Assembly (NCBI RefSeq): GCF_019279795.1
Contig: NC_056730.1
Location: 611,884,663-611,948,662 of the forward strand
DNA: 64,000 bases
Source: Protopterus annectens
Taxonomy: Eukaryota; Chordata; Ceratodontiformes; Protopteridae
Direction of reading: 5' to 3'
Shown here: piece after piece, positions 1 to 11,689 of the stretch
Numbering within the stretch: position 1 is the first letter of the stretch
Layout: every line of letters starts with the position of its first letter
Program-made: the position numbers and the translations under genes
Notes under the pieces: model-generated
What the model was told of the DNA's origin: nothing
What the model saw: only the letters and a program-made list of their open reading frames with translations
The model's database searches: none

Positions 1-829
1 AGATAAAGAAGTTATTGAAAAATTAAATTTTAAGGTTCTAAAACACTGTGCTGTTACTCTGATGCTTACTGTGATGGATTTGAAGTCTTCTTAAGACATT
101 CAGTCTTGCTGGCTGGATTCTGCTGAAATCAAAGTCTGGTTATAGTTGCATTCACAATCTGTTGCATACAGAAACTTGCAGAATATACACTGATGAGAGA
201 ATATACTTTGCAGCACCTGTCTTTAAGAACAGTAACCAATAGTTTTTTTAATAAACCACACGTACTTCTGTTACAGCTTCAGAAAATGTTCTACTTTACT
301 TCTCATATAGTACAGATGATGTGAGAGATATAACATTTACCTCAGGACAAAATGTGTCCCTACTATTACCCCTAACATAACTGGATTTAATACAGATTTT
401 GTATATATTTTTATTTAAACACACACCCTCTTGGTTTTGGAAAGATACTCCCTTGATGACGCAAATGCTGACACATCTGTTCTTGTGCAAATGCTGATAA
501 GTAAACTGTCTTCAAGGAAATGCCTTGTGGATTAGAAAAGCATATTCTTAAACTTTCTTAGAAAAACATGTCCTGTTGTCGGTTCTTTAAAGAAAGCAAA
601 CTACATTCTTGTCATGTCTGTAAGAAGTCAGCTCTCTTGATGTTTGTGTAATATACTCATAAGCAAGTTCCTTATTTTTTTAAGCCACAGTCATTTAATA
701 TGGATGCTAATCACATATTACTAAACTCTGTTTCTGCATTTAAGCAAGCTTTATCTTATTCCTTATTTGTGTTGCATATTTGTAGCAAAGTTACATTCAA
801 CCTTAATATATTGTTAAGCATAATCTTAC
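1..829. other. gene-free AT-rich sequence
   Basis: No coding region, RNA gene or clear repeat is seen here. The longest open frame is a 64-codon minus-strand one with no family resemblance. Confidence 0.5.
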
Positions 830-830
830 A

Positions 831-1164
831 GTTATGTCTTACCATAACGTTCCATCTGTATTGTTGATCCTCGTTCAGTCATTACGACCCTCCCTCCTTC
901 CCCTTCCTGTGGCTTCTAGCGGATCTCACCATCCGGTTCTCTTAGGTTATTTGACCAGAGGTAGCTTCTATCTTCTTTTGACTTGCAAACTCAATCTGAG
1001 GTATCAGGGAGAGGGGGATTATGGGTAAGAGTTTAGCTCAAGAGTTTGAAGCTGACGTGAGCTTGGAAAATGGCCGGCTCGGTTCTGAGGTCGGAACTGA
1101 TACCCATGCGTAATGACCGAATGAGGATCAACAATACAGATGGAACGTTATGGTAAGACATAAC
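831..1164. mobile_element. MITE with 56-bp terminal inverted repeats
   Basis: The left end (831-886) begins GTTATGTCTTACCATAACG, and the right end (1109-1164) is its reverse complement with only a couple of differences over 56 bases. The 334-bp element has no protein coding capacity; the short frame inside it is incidental. No convincing target duplication is visible, so the superfamily is left open. The near-identical arms indicate a fairly recent insertion. Confidence 0.85.
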
Positions 1165-1380
1165 TTCTTTTTACTTTTTGTTATTATTTATCTGTGAGGC
1201 TAAATGCACGTCGCAGGTTCACAGTTGCCTTAGTAACTGACACAATTGGTTACTGTTGCTATGGCAATGCAAATATAACAGTTTCTGAGCAGTGTATGTT
1301 AAAAACTGAAATAGCTCATGAGGCAAATAGAATGTGAAGAAAGCTTCAATTCTCTTAACCAACAGTGCATTTGTCCCTCT

Positions 1381-1418
<38 letters not shown>

Positions 1419-1989
1419 AATACTAAAAGGAAATAATTCAAAGGACATATGTACATGAAAGGAACATTTCAGAATTAATCACGAACATGTCCCCAAACCC
1501 AATAAGCATAACAGTGTCTAGCATTAATCTAATAAGTATTGTAATAACAATTAATTACGTTCACTATTCCAATTAGTCTAACTTAAAACTAGATTATTTT
1601 AGACTATTGTTTATCTATGTATAGATAGAGAGTTATTAAATATATACAGACTATATTAGTATAGTAAATAGGAGAGAATTTAGAAAAGGGAGACAAGATG
1701 CACTTAAAATAAATAATGAGAAAAGAGAGAAGAGAGAGAAATAAAAGAGAAAATTAAAAGAAAATACACGTATACTATGTATGTTGATTTACAGTATAAA
1801 TATTTTATGTGCTATATAACCCTCCTTCTGTGAAAGAAAAGTACCCTGTTTTACATACCTCAGGTAATGTGAAAACTCTCATGTGTCATCTATTTTAAAA
1901 ATATATAGATAAAGATTCCAATAGTTAGTCACCTTTGTTTTAAAATTCCAAGCAATAAAATTGGTCCTTTAAAGTAATGTTAAAACAGT
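1165..1989. other. gene-free, A-rich sequence
   Basis: Holds a (TA)n tract and a purine-rich stretch (about 1670-1770), otherwise nothing recognisable. It lies where the ORF2 of the neighbouring minus-strand L1 would be expected, but no ORF2 sequence is seen. Confidence 0.4.
1383..1413. repeat. (TA)n microsatellite
   Basis: About 31 bases of uninterrupted TA dinucleotides. Confidence 0.95.
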
Positions 1990-2917
1990 TCATATCATAG
2001 TAGATGCTTTGAGAGATTTGGCTGTAACAGTATCAGTCTTTTGCTTCTTCATTTTGACGTCTGTCCAGACATTTGTTTCTTTTGTTCTCTTGAGAGAAGG
2101 TGACATCCAATCCATATCTTCTGGTAAAGTAATCACATTATTATTTTTAATAAATGAAGAGGCTTCCTCAAAGTTATTAAAAGTCCTCATCTCGTTGGCA
2201 TACAGTATTCTTATCTTAGCTGGATATGGAAGTTGTGCCTTGATGTTACTTTGTTTCAGAAACTATCATTGGTCACACTTTTTTCCTTTATTCCATTATT
2301 CTGGATGAATGGTCGTTATTAAATCTTATCAGCCTCTGTTTATATTTTAGAGGTGTCTTCCTCCAAGCAGATCTTAAAATCAGTTCCTTGTCCATGTATG
2401 AAAGAAATTTGATAATTATTGACCTAGGAGGAAAGTTTGAGTTAGTGGCAGGTTTCTCAAGAGCTCTGTGTGCCATTTTAATGCCAAAGGAAAGTCCTTC
2501 TTTTAAATTTAAAAAGTCAGGGATCCAGCTTGATAAAAAGGAAGGAATATCCTCACCTTTTGTGTTTTCAGGTAATCCGAAAATCCTGATGTTATTTCTC
2601 CTCTCCCTATTTTCCAAGTCATCTACTTTATTAACCGACCAAGTGTTTTGTTTAAGAAGCAGTTCTTTCTATGTTTCCTCTTCCTTAAGCCTGCATTCTA
2701 AGTCATTTAGTGAAACCTCTATTCCTGTTATCTTTGTCTGGTGTTGTTGTAGCATTTCCTTGAGGGTGTCGGCCTGTTTTTGACTGCTTGTTTTAAGATT
2801 TTCTAGGTTCTCTTTAAAATCATCCATCTTCAAAGACAACTCCTGCAGGGTAGATGTCATCTGTTGTAGTTCCTTCTTTAAGGCAGCATCCTGGTGAGAA
2901 TTCCTTGAGTTGCTCAT
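1990..2917 (-). pseudogene. L1-type LINE ORF1 protein, decayed
   Basis: Reading from 2917 downward there is an N-terminal coiled-coil stretch (MSNSRNSHQDAALKKEL..., heptad-like, about 80 residues). An in-frame stop follows, then the RRM-like core in the same frame starting near 2617 (RRNNIRIFGLPE, then RSIIIKFLSYMDKE). After a frameshift around 2240-2290 comes the C-terminal domain (KAQLPYPAKIRILYANEMRTF, about 2245-2180). This coiled coil-RRM-CTD order is that of L1 ORF1p, the RNA-binding chaperone that coats L1 RNA. No ORF2 follows, so it is a truncated or rearranged copy. At least one stop and one frameshift make it non-functional. Confidence 0.85.
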
Positions 2918-3215
2918 TTTAACAAGTGACTATATCTCTAAGCTTTTTGACAGGAAAATATTTGTAAAACTTCACCAGAGTTTCTAATTATGTAAATTAG
3001 TCCTTTATCTATAAGATTTTATACTTTGAAGAAAAAAAAATAATATTTTTCCCTGTCTTATTTAACTAGTTATATGGAACTCTAAAATACTGCTGCTTTC
3101 AGTTAGCCATTCAGGCTCTGCCCCCCTACTGTTTTATTTTCACTTCATTTTAAACCGAGAAGCTGAGAAGTGTTGTAACTGAAAGATACATATGTGTGTG
3201 TTTTTATATATAGGT

Positions 3216-3883
3216 TTATAGGTTCATAGGTGTGTACTAGGCTAATGGCCCTGGAGTCTTTACAAGCCTAGCCCATTGGATTATCCTGGCATCGTGCCAC
3301 CCCACCTTAGTTCCCAGTGCCTCTGTCAAGTAGAGCCACTGGAGTGATTCCCGGGATGAATTTTCTATTTCCCATCCACTCATCAAGATTTCTCTTGAAG
3401 AACACCAGTGAAGTGCTCTGTTTGACATGTATAGGAAGTCTATTCCATAACATGGGCAGTCTCTGGGTTATGAACCTGTCCTTCCAGCTTGTTCTGTTGA
3501 TTGTGGTAATGAGGTCTCTGGAGTGTGAGGTGTGGAGGGATTGGAATTTCTTTAGATGCAGCATTTCTAACAGAGCTGGGTCAGACATGGCTTTGTAAGT
3601 CAAGCAGAGATTGCCTCTAAGTAGGTGATATGAGACAGAGAACAGTTGGAGTTTTTTGAGTCTGTCCATATAGGACAAGTGTTTAAGTCCTAGGATCCTC
3701 TTTGTGAGGTACTTTTGCGGCAGGTGTCTAGTGAGGTACATGCCAAATGGGGCATTGTACTCAATGATTGGCCTAATGAGGGAAGAGTAGAGGGAGACAA
3801 TGACCTCTTTCTTCCTGGATGCAAAACCCTTAGTAATGAGATGTGCCACACAGAAGGACTTTCTGACCATATGTGTGTTGTTT

Positions 3884-3884
<1 letters not shown>
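3216..3884 (-). mobile_element. CR1-type LINE, 3' fragment (copy A)
   Basis: Minus-strand reading gives the C-terminal part of a CR1 reverse transcriptase ORF (187 codons, 3870-3307), including LYSSLIRPIIEYNAPFGMYL and the terminal ALLDRGTG. A short 3' UTR and a tail of about three decayed CCTATGAA units follow at 3216-3240. One small deletion (the LQQLER block seen in copies B and C is missing) and clear divergence from those copies mark it as an older relative. Its truncated 5' side abuts a TA tract. Confidence 0.9.

Positions 3885-3890
<6 letters not shown>

Positions 3891-3937
<47 letters not shown>
3891..3937. repeat. (TA)n microsatellite
   Basis: About 47 bases of TA repeats between CR1 copy A and the following MITE. 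The open frames that cross it are artefacts of the repeat. Confidence 0.95.
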
Positions 3938-3943
<6 letters not shown>

Positions 3944-3956
3944 AAATGTGTGTGTA

Positions 3957-4288
3957 TGGATCCCTATCAGTTGATAACGTTTTCAGATTTCAGAAACTTG
4001 AAATTTATATCAGCGAGACAATATGATTGAATTTCTGAAAACCTGAAGGTATTGAATGGAGATCGCAGTACAGTGAGGACTGAGAAATGTACCATTTTTC
4101 TCAATGTGGTGTTATCTCGGAGTTGGTACATATAATTAGCATGGAGTGTGGGGTGCAGGAGGGCCTCCCCCCTGCAAAACCGTAAAAAAACATTTTTTTT
4201 AATGTTAGGGTTTTCAGAAATGTGATCATATTGTCTCACTAATATCAATTTCGAGTTACTGAAAACTCGATCAACTGACATAGATCCA
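3957..4288. mobile_element. foldback MITE with about 80-bp inverted termini
   Basis: The left arm (3957 to about 4043, starting TGGATCCCTATCAGTTGAT) pairs with the right arm (about 4206-4288) over some 80 bases with scattered differences. The centre carries CGGAGTTGGTACATATAA, shared with the MITE at 15.9 kb, so the two look related. No coding capacity and no sure target duplication. Confidence 0.8.
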
Positions 4289-4586
4289 GGTATATATTAT
4301 ATAGGTATAGTAGAACCCATTGAATGGCTGCAAGTAATAAAATGATGAACCAATCACAGAAACTAAATATACTGTGCGGAAAACTATTTTCTTTTCTTTC
4401 TTTTTTTTTTTTCACAGTAAAGTGGAAGAGTGCATAAGCAAACACACAGAAAAGAAATAAAAAATAACAGCTACACAGTATACAAAACTAATACAACTGT
4501 ATTATAGCAATAACCCATGATTGGGTGTGAGTAAAGCTTGTTTTACCAATTGTTAGCTTTGTTGGGTCACTGGTCAGGGATAAAGC

Positions 4587-4589
<3 letters not shown>
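4289..4589. other. no recognised feature
   Basis: A T-rich tract near 4390-4411 and otherwise unremarkable sequence. Confidence 0.4.
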
Positions 4590-4666
<77 letters not shown>

Positions 4667-4670
4667 TATA
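4590..4670. repeat. (TA)n microsatellite
   Basis: About 70 bases of uninterrupted TA, then a short CATATATATA continuation. Confidence 0.95.
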
Positions 4671-4897
4671 TTTTTTAGATATTACAGTAACTCATTTAAA
4701 AAGTTAATCAGTCAATAGATTTTGCATCAGCATGCATTTTCTGAGTAATAAGAAGTACAAAACTCCAATGTCTGGCATTTTTGGCTGGCTGTAATCCCCT
4801 GTGATCTACCACAAAATTAACATTTATACAAACTCAAAAATTTGAAGAGGGACAGAGTATAATTATGAAGCAAAATCAGGGACAGTTGACAGATATG
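4671..4897 (-). mobile_element. hAT-like non-autonomous fragment
   Basis: Read on the minus strand it starts CATATCTGTCAACTGTCCC at 4897 and continues with repeated GTCCCT words, a terminus typical of a widespread vertebrate hAT-type non-autonomous family (from memory of family appearance, not searched). Two further stretches at about 11041-11240 and 11690-11860 share its interior (AAGAAGTAYRAAACTCYAATG). The other terminus is not identified. Confidence 0.5.
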
Positions 4898-5414
4898 TCC
4901 CTTCTTCTTCTTGACCAAATCAAGTCAACCGTGGATAAACCAGGCATTGCCTCCATCCAGCCATGGGTTATTGTTGAATTATTTAAGGGTTTTAGTCACA
5001 AAAATTATTAACAACAGAAGAAAAATTATACTGATGTTTTCTTATTAAAAGTGGCTGGATGACTTATTACTGTTGTTGGTTATAGACTGTGTATCTGAAA
5101 TGCAGAGAATGCTTTAATTTCACCTGTGCCTTGCTCTTTGGATTGTATCTCTAGCCTGTAATCACCAAAGTGGGAATCTGAGAAATCACATAAGAGAAGG
5201 TTTAAAGTAGATAGGGCTGTACTAATATATGGACTCGACAGGCATGTTTCTTTTATTTGTTTGCTATTTCTAAATGGATTTGTGTTACCTAAAGTGAGAA
5301 TCCTTAACTCCTGAATGATGAATAACTAGTATGAAGTAGCTGTAGGTTTCAAAGCAAGTACACTTTGAAAAAGGTCTGTATTTGTTTCTGTTCCGGAAAG
5401 CATGACTCCTAACT
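4898..5414. other. no recognised feature
   Basis: No gene or repeat structure seen. Confidence 0.4.
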
Positions 5415-5770
5415 CCTCTGCTCATACCTCTCAACCTTCCAGCTCTAAAATGAGGAACACTCGCCTTCATAATGTGGAACAAATAAGCAAAATGTGGAAC
5501 ACATACTAATGGATTACTAACAACTTCAACTAGGAAGGTCATGGGGTGGTTAAAATATGATGGTTTTACTCATAAAGATCGTACTTTAATGAATGAATAT
5601 GATTAATTTCTATTTACCATGGATTTCACTTAAAAAATTCCTAACACTGAATTTGTGAAAGACCCTTTCAATGTGGAACTTTGAGGAACTTCGTGGAACA
5701 TGAACCTTTTAAGACCCCAAATGAGGTATGTTCCTCGTAATGAGGTACACTTGAGAGGTATGCCTCTGCT
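5415..5770. mobile_element. hAT MITE with 8-bp target duplication
   Basis: The element spans 5423-5762 (340 bp). Its ends are CATACCTCTCAA and TTGAGAGGTATG, a perfect 12-bp inverted repeat. Identical octamers CCTCTGCT sit directly outside at 5415-5422 and 5763-5770. An 8-bp duplication is the hAT hallmark. The interior has repeated GAGGAACA/GTGGAACA words and no ORF. Confidence 0.88.
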
Positions 5771-7069
5771 ATGAATGATCCCAACATAAAAGGAAGCAGC
5801 TATAGGTTTCAAATACTATTTGGTAAAGTGCTGCTGCCATCTAGTGGAAGTAATGGCAAATGCTTTTTGCATTTTTTTTTTTCAGTGCAGCATTCCACAA
5901 AGTATAGTTCATGCTTTTTATTTTTTCCACCTGTGTGTACCTTGAGCTAATGTTCAGCGCTAAGATTATGTATCTGCTTTCAAGGAGCCCATAAGACCTG
6001 GTAAGGGTAACCTATGCCAGCAGACTGTAATGCGAATCAAATCTAGTCTTCAGAAGTATATAGCAAAAATTGCCTTTACATTTTGTACATTTTTATAATT
6101 CGTATTTAAATTAAATATAAAACTGCATAAAACACGACAATGTTATGAGCATCATTCTGATTATGATAAGGTACAGAAATAACTGCCATCAGTTGTATGT
6201 TGTAATGTTGCAATGTCTGTGTCCTTGAAAAGTTAGGGTTGTAAACAAGCTCATCTGCTTGTGGTTCCTTTCTGAATTTTCTGCCGTACTTCATGCAGAA
6301 TAATCATTTCTAGCTGTTAGACCAGTGCCATAGATATACACTTTATAAAGTGCAGTCCGTTATTGTTGGTGAGGGCCACTCCGAGGAACATGTAAAATGA
6401 CTTGATTGTCATTATTCCTAGGTGGTGACAGTTGTGCAACGTGAAGTATTGATTAGATGCGGTATCCTGGGCATGACTGCACTGATGCTATCTACTCTAT
6501 ACAGGCTCTCTTATTTAATCCCATCTCCCACCCTCTACCCACATACCTTAGTGTGATATCTTAGATTTACAGTTGTTTGTACTTGATTTCTCCTTTGAGA
6601 AGTACCGTGTCTCCAAGACCCCAGATGCTTTGTTACTGTTTGGTTGGTGCTTTTGTATTAGGTGACCCATTGTGGGTCTGCATAACTATCCCTTATGGAT
6701 ACACCTCATACCTATCATGTCACAGTAACCTTAACCAATGATACAACATAAAATAGCCCTTCTTTCCTTATCAGCCAGTCATATCACTTAACTTTACTAT
6801 TCATCATCCAATAAAGGAAACTTTCCCTTAGCTTCAAGAATAAACATTTCTATATAAAGATTTTCCATGCAAAGTCTCAGCAAGTTCTGTTGAACCAAAC
6901 AGTAATTGAATGATCAGTTCTGTCATTTCTCTTCTATTCATGGTGGTATTCATCAAATCGTGGCCCATTTTAGAGAGCAGTGTTGTCATTATGAGCCTGT
7001 GACTAGTGTTGGTGCATATCCAAATGACTCAGCCCCATTCATTTATATATTCATGTCTTAAACATTAAT
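5771..7069. other. gene-free sequence
   Basis: No coding region recognised. Contains a possible CTCF site (5836-5847) and a T-tract near 5870-5881. Confidence 0.4.
5836..5847 (-). promoter_or_regulatory. candidate CTCF-binding core
   Basis: The minus strand reads CCACTAGATGGC, a full match to the degenerate CTCF core CCASYAGRKGGC. A 12-bp degenerate match can arise by chance in 64 kb, and nothing else supports occupancy. Confidence 0.3.
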
Positions 7070-9477
7070 ATTTCATAGGTTCATAGGTTCATAGGTTCAT
7101 ACTAGGCTATCTGCCCTAGGGCATTTATAAGCCTAGCCAGAATGTGTTTGGCTTTCGCCACCCATTTAAAATTAAGTTTGCTATGCCCTTTTTCGAGGTT
7201 AGTATACTGTGCCTCTGTCTAACAGTGACACAGAAGTGATACCCGGGTTAAACCTACAATCACCCATCCACTCATCAAGATTCCTCTTGAAGAGAGTCAA
7301 TGAGGGACTCTGCCTAACCTGGACTGGGATTTTATTCCAGAGTGAAGGGAGCCTCTGGGTTATGAATCTGTCCCTCCAGCATGTCCTATTTATTTCAGTG
7401 CTGAGGTTCAAGTCTCTCGAGCGCGTAGCTCGATGGGATTTGGATTTTCTGAGGTGCAGCATGTCCATTAATTCTGGGTTGGACATGACTTTATACTTCA
7501 GGCACAGATTGCCCCTGAACAGGCAGTATGCCACTGAGTAGAGCTGGAGTTTCTTTAGCCGGGCAGCATATGGCATCTGTTTGAGCCCTTTGATCCTCTT
7601 GGTGAGGTACTTTTGGGGTCTTTCCAGTTGCTGCAGGTGTCTGGTAAGGTACATCCCAAAAGGGGCATTGTACTCAATTATGGGCCTGATGAGGGATGAG
7701 TAAAGAGGCACAATGACCTCCCCTGATCTAGATGTGAATCCCTTCATGATTAGGTGGGCTATATAAAATGTTTTTCTAACCACTTTGGCCACGTGGTTGT
7801 CAAATGAGAGACTGCTATCAACTTGGGTCCCCAGGTCCCTAATTACTTCTTCTGTACTTAATGGATTACCACCTATGTGGTAATTTGTGGGCACTTTGTT
7901 TTTGCCAAAGGGGATGACTATACACTTTTTGGCATTTAGCTTGAGGCCATGGCTCTGGCACCAGTTGTCTGTTTCTATGAGGCCCTTTTGGAGGATGCTT
8001 GTGTCGGCTGGAGAGTCTGTTATGGCACCTAGTTTGCAGTCATCTGCAAACTTGGTCAGCCACAGTCCTTCCGTGTTGGCCTGTACCTCCGAGAAATATA
8101 TACCAAACAAGAGAGGTCCCAGGACTGAGCCTTGTGGGATGCCACTTGTAACTGGTTTGGAGTCTGACATGGCTCCAGCATTTCTAACCATGTGAGTTCT
8201 GTCCTTGAGCCAGTTTGCAACCCATCTAGTGACATAGGGGTTTATATTTAAGCCGGTGAGCTTATCTATAATGCCCGAGTGGGGTATTGTATCGAAGGCT
8301 TTTGCGAGGTCCAGGTAGGCTGTGTGGACCACCTTCCCCTCATCAATGGCCTTGGTGACTGTTTCAAAGAAATCAACCAGGTTTAAGAGGCAGGATCTGC
8401 CCTTAACAAAGCCGAACTGGGTAGGATCCAGTGTCTGTAGGTCCCCAATATCTTTATTTATGAGGTCCATGATGATCCTTTCCATAGCTTTGCAGACCAA
8501 GCTAGTCAGGCTTATGGGGCGATAGTTTCCAGGATCCATTGAGGCACCACCTTTGTGGAGAAGGACCACTGTTGCTGTACGCCACTCTTTGGGTACATAT
8601 CCTGTAGTAAGGCTGAGATTGAACAGTAGTTTTATGTTTAGGTTTAGCTCTTCTTGGAGTTCATGTAGGATGCAGCCCGGGACACCGTCTGGTCCCATTG
8701 ATGCTGTGTTTTTTGCTTTGGAGAGGGCGGCTCTTACCTGAGCATCTGAGATGTCAGGGGGGCAGCACTCTGCTGGGATAGATATTTGCCCTTTTGGTGG
8801 GGAGGGGGGGAGAAGTTTGTGCTGAACCTGTCAGCTAGGATGTTGGCAATGTCTGTGGGTTTGGTGTATTTTTTGTCATTTTGGACTAATTCTGAGCATA
8901 TCTGGGAATTCCCACCCAGGTTCCTAACATAACTAAAGAAAGCCTTGTGATTATCCTTAGTGTCCTGTGCAATTTTTCTCTCAAAGCTGGCCTTAGGCGA
9001 TTTTATGAGTGCCCGTAGTTTTTTGCTAATACTGATCAGAGATGCCTTCCCTTTTTGGTAATTTGCTCTATCTTTTAGTAGCTTCCTCCTTCTATTGTAT
9101 AGTTTGTTTATGGCTGGGGTCCACCAGACAGGACGTCTGCCTTTGGAGGATTGGGTCTTGGTTTTATTTGGGATTGCATGATCCATGCATTCCTGAAGGT
9201 GTTCATAGAATGCATTTATAAAGGATTCTGCAGTCTGGGCCGTATTTTCCACAGGCCCGGGGGCTTTGAAGGATTCCACCTTGGTTTTGAGTAGTGTGAA
9301 ATTTGCTTTAGAGAAGTTTTTCACTGTGGTTTTCTGGGCAGGAGGTGGGGTCGGGATTTGAATATCCAGTGAGATTAGTTTATGGTCTGATCTTACCAGT
9401 GAGGGATACACTTCTGGTCTGAAGCATAGAGTCCCCATATTGGTGATGATCAGGTCCAGTATGTTTTCCCCTCTTCA
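7070..9477 (-). mobile_element. CR1-type LINE, 5'-truncated young copy (copy B)
   Basis: Runs on the minus strand from the end of the endonuclease domain (GENILDLIITN, about 9475) through the whole reverse transcriptase to a 3' UTR. It ends in about three and a half CCTATGAA units (7075-7105). It is very similar to copy C at 21-25 kb, base for base over most of its length, so both belong to one recently active subfamily. 5' truncation is usual for LINEs made by target-primed reverse transcription. Confidence 0.95.
7199..9438 (-). pseudogene. CR1 ORF2 (linker plus reverse transcriptase), one frameshift
   Basis: The upper part (9438 to about 8800) holds the end of the endonuclease (VRSDHKLISLDI) and the linker with VWWTPAINKLYNRRRKLL. 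The lower part, open from about 8800 to 7199, holds the reverse transcriptase: NYRPISLTSL, QFGFVKGRSC, motif A AYLDLAKAFDTIPH, motif B GIPQGSVLGPLLFG, motif C FADDCKLG with both catalytic aspartates, then the C-terminal CR1 region ending SLLDRGTVY. The two parts are in different frames, joined at a cytosine-rich run near 8800 where this copy has one base more than copy C. Apart from that lesion the RT domain is intact. ORF1 and most of the endonuclease are absent, so the copy is dead on arrival. Confidence 0.93.
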
Positions 9478-11040
9478 GAATTTTAGTTCTTTGCATACCA
9501 GTCAACCTCTCAAAACCGTAGAAGGGGGACATAATAATCAAAGTAGAGGGTCTAAAATCATAGCACTGAAAATTTCCATATGAATAAATTCATTTCCCTA
9601 GGGGGTGGAGGCACAAAAGTGTTAATTTGTCCTCCTGACATGCACAAACCATAAAATTATGACCCTTGTGATGTTAGCAAATGGATAATAATATAGCCAT
9701 ACAAGAAAAATGTACCCTTACTATATTGTAAAAGAATACATACGCCTGCTTTCTTGGCTTATTATATGTGCTACAACTATTGTTTACTTAACTGAATTAA
9801 TATTAAGTTTGTATACATTTATTTGCCTAAAATGTAATTGCAGAACTTTCACTAAACACACATTTATGCAACAGTTAAATAAATAAAAGCAAAGATGATA
9901 CATCTGCCTAGAACTGAACAGAGAGCTCCAGGTATTTTTAACCAAGCCACACTCAGCCTACAATTTTCTTGTCCCTTTTGGCTATTTTAATAAGATCCCT
10001 CACCCAGCAAAAAAAATTATTTTTCTCATTTTAGTTTCATATGATGCATAGATCCAGTTACAACAGCATTCCAGTCCTGTGCTGCTATCTGACCAAAATA
10101 TTGCTAATAAACTCTTCCATTTCTTTCCACAACCGTGTGTCCTTTTCATCTGCCATAACATTATAGCAGGTTTGCAATGTATAACTGCACACACACACAC
10201 ACACACGTGCACCCGCACATATATACATATGCACATACACATGTAAGTGACAGTCTATTAAAGCCACATGCATGGTATAACTGAAGAAGCACAAAGACCC
10301 CAAATCAGGAACAGATTTTAACTCATTCCCTCCAGTAGAGCTCTTTTGAGTGTGTATCTTTAACTCCTAGTGGGCGTGGCTTCAGCATTTAAAAATTGAA
10401 GTTATCACCTTACATTTTTAACAAATACCCATTGACAGAGGTCATATATCAATACAATTGTGTTTGCTATCATGTATGCATCAAGATAAAATTTTCCGAT
10501 ACCTTGTATGTAACATGGTTTTGGAATTATTAATGCAAATATGAACAGGCAATATGCCTAGAGGAGCAGTAGGATGTAACTGCAGAAACACCTGGAGACG
10601 TCACTCAGCTGTAATGAGTTAAATATTTGTCTTATATACTTAGCATAACAAGCTTTGCATTTGCAAGCATTTTCTGAAAGACACCTTGACCAAAACTCAC
10701 ATGCTTGTCATTATTTAGTGACTGCAGTCCACAACAATTTCCAAAAAATAAAAATTCTATGAGGAACAGACCAAATATCTCTGAACTTCTTTGCTCAAAA
10801 ACTCTGGATAAAACCAAAAATAATGAGGGACTCGGAATTAAAAAAAATATATTTGTATCTAGCTCTTAACTGGGTAAACCCATTGGACAACGTGTTCATT
10901 TTCAATGGTGTCCTGGGAATACTGTCTGGTGAAGTAACTTGCTTAATGTCACGTAGTAGGCAAATAAAAGAGAAAGGAATCAAAGCTTGCAAGTTTCACC
11001 ATAGGAAGCAGTTAATTGCTCAGAAATTAACTCCACAGCA
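9478..11040. other. gene-free sequence
   Basis: No coding region recognised. A short (CA)n run lies at 10188-10207. AT-rich throughout. Confidence 0.4.
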
Positions 11041-11240
11041 CTGACAGAAAACTCTATTCAACAAAAAGTTTAGCAGAACAACAGATATTACATCCACATC
11101 TATTGTTCTGAACTTCAAGAACTATGAAAATCTAAAGACTGGCATTATTGACTGACAGTAATCCTTAGTGATTTGCCACAAAATGAAGAATTTAACAAGT
11201 CACAGGGCAAAACTATTATGAAAAAGACGATGTATTCTGT
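11041..11240. repeat. fragment of the repeat family seen at 4.7 kb
   Basis: The segment with TCTAAAGACTGGCATTATTG and GATTTGCCACAAAATGAAG parallels 4741-4840, allowing many substitutions. Probably a decayed hAT-like non-autonomous copy; ends not defined. Confidence 0.35.
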
Positions 11241-11285
11241 AAAACTGGGGTCATTTGAGAGGTGGACCTATACTGTACATACAAG

Positions 11286-11297
11286 CACACACACACA

Positions 11298-11374
<77 letters not shown>
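11286..11374. repeat. (CA)n microsatellite
   Basis: About 90 bases of CA repeats with two CAAACA interruptions. Confidence 0.95.
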
Positions 11375-11375
<1 letters not shown>

Positions 11376-11472
11376 TATACGCATGTGCACCTTAACTTCT
11401 TTGCTTAAGAAATTCGGACAAATCCGAATCAATGGATAGAAATCAGAGAGGCAGGCACATTGTCTAAATATT

Positions 11473-11670
11473 ACTCTAACATAACCATAGCTGGCCTTAG
11501 GCATAGGCCAACTAGGCGGCTGCCTAGGGCGCTGATCTAGCAGGGGCACTTTTTCAGTAATCTGAATGGTGTAGGTATGTCAGGACTGAGGCACCAAATA
11601 GTGTGTGGGGGTGCTGTGGAGCCCTTTTACCTAAGGCACCTGTTGACCAATGGCCGGTCCTGACTCTAAC
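11473..11670. mobile_element. short hAT-type MITE with 8-bp target duplication
   Basis: Identical octamers ACTCTAAC at 11473-11480 and 11663-11670 flank a roughly 180-bp element. The ends CATAGCTGGCC (11486) and the complement of CAGGACCGGCC (11662) form a degraded inverted repeat. Five extra bases separate the left octamer from the inferred terminus. CTGCCTAGGGCGC and AGGCACC words inside are typical of a common vertebrate hAT MITE group. It interrupts the repeat-family sequence lying on both sides. Confidence 0.65.
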
Positions 11671-11689
11671 TCAAACAGTTAATAGAAGA

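Noticed and set aside
834-1028. 64-codon frame
   Set aside because: Lies inside the MITE and starts in its inverted repeat; not a gene.
7209-8741. plus-strand frames opposite CR1 copy B (and minus-strand frames opposite copy C)
   Set aside because: Antisense shadows of the reverse transcriptase ORF; the same shadows appear at both copies with identical words.
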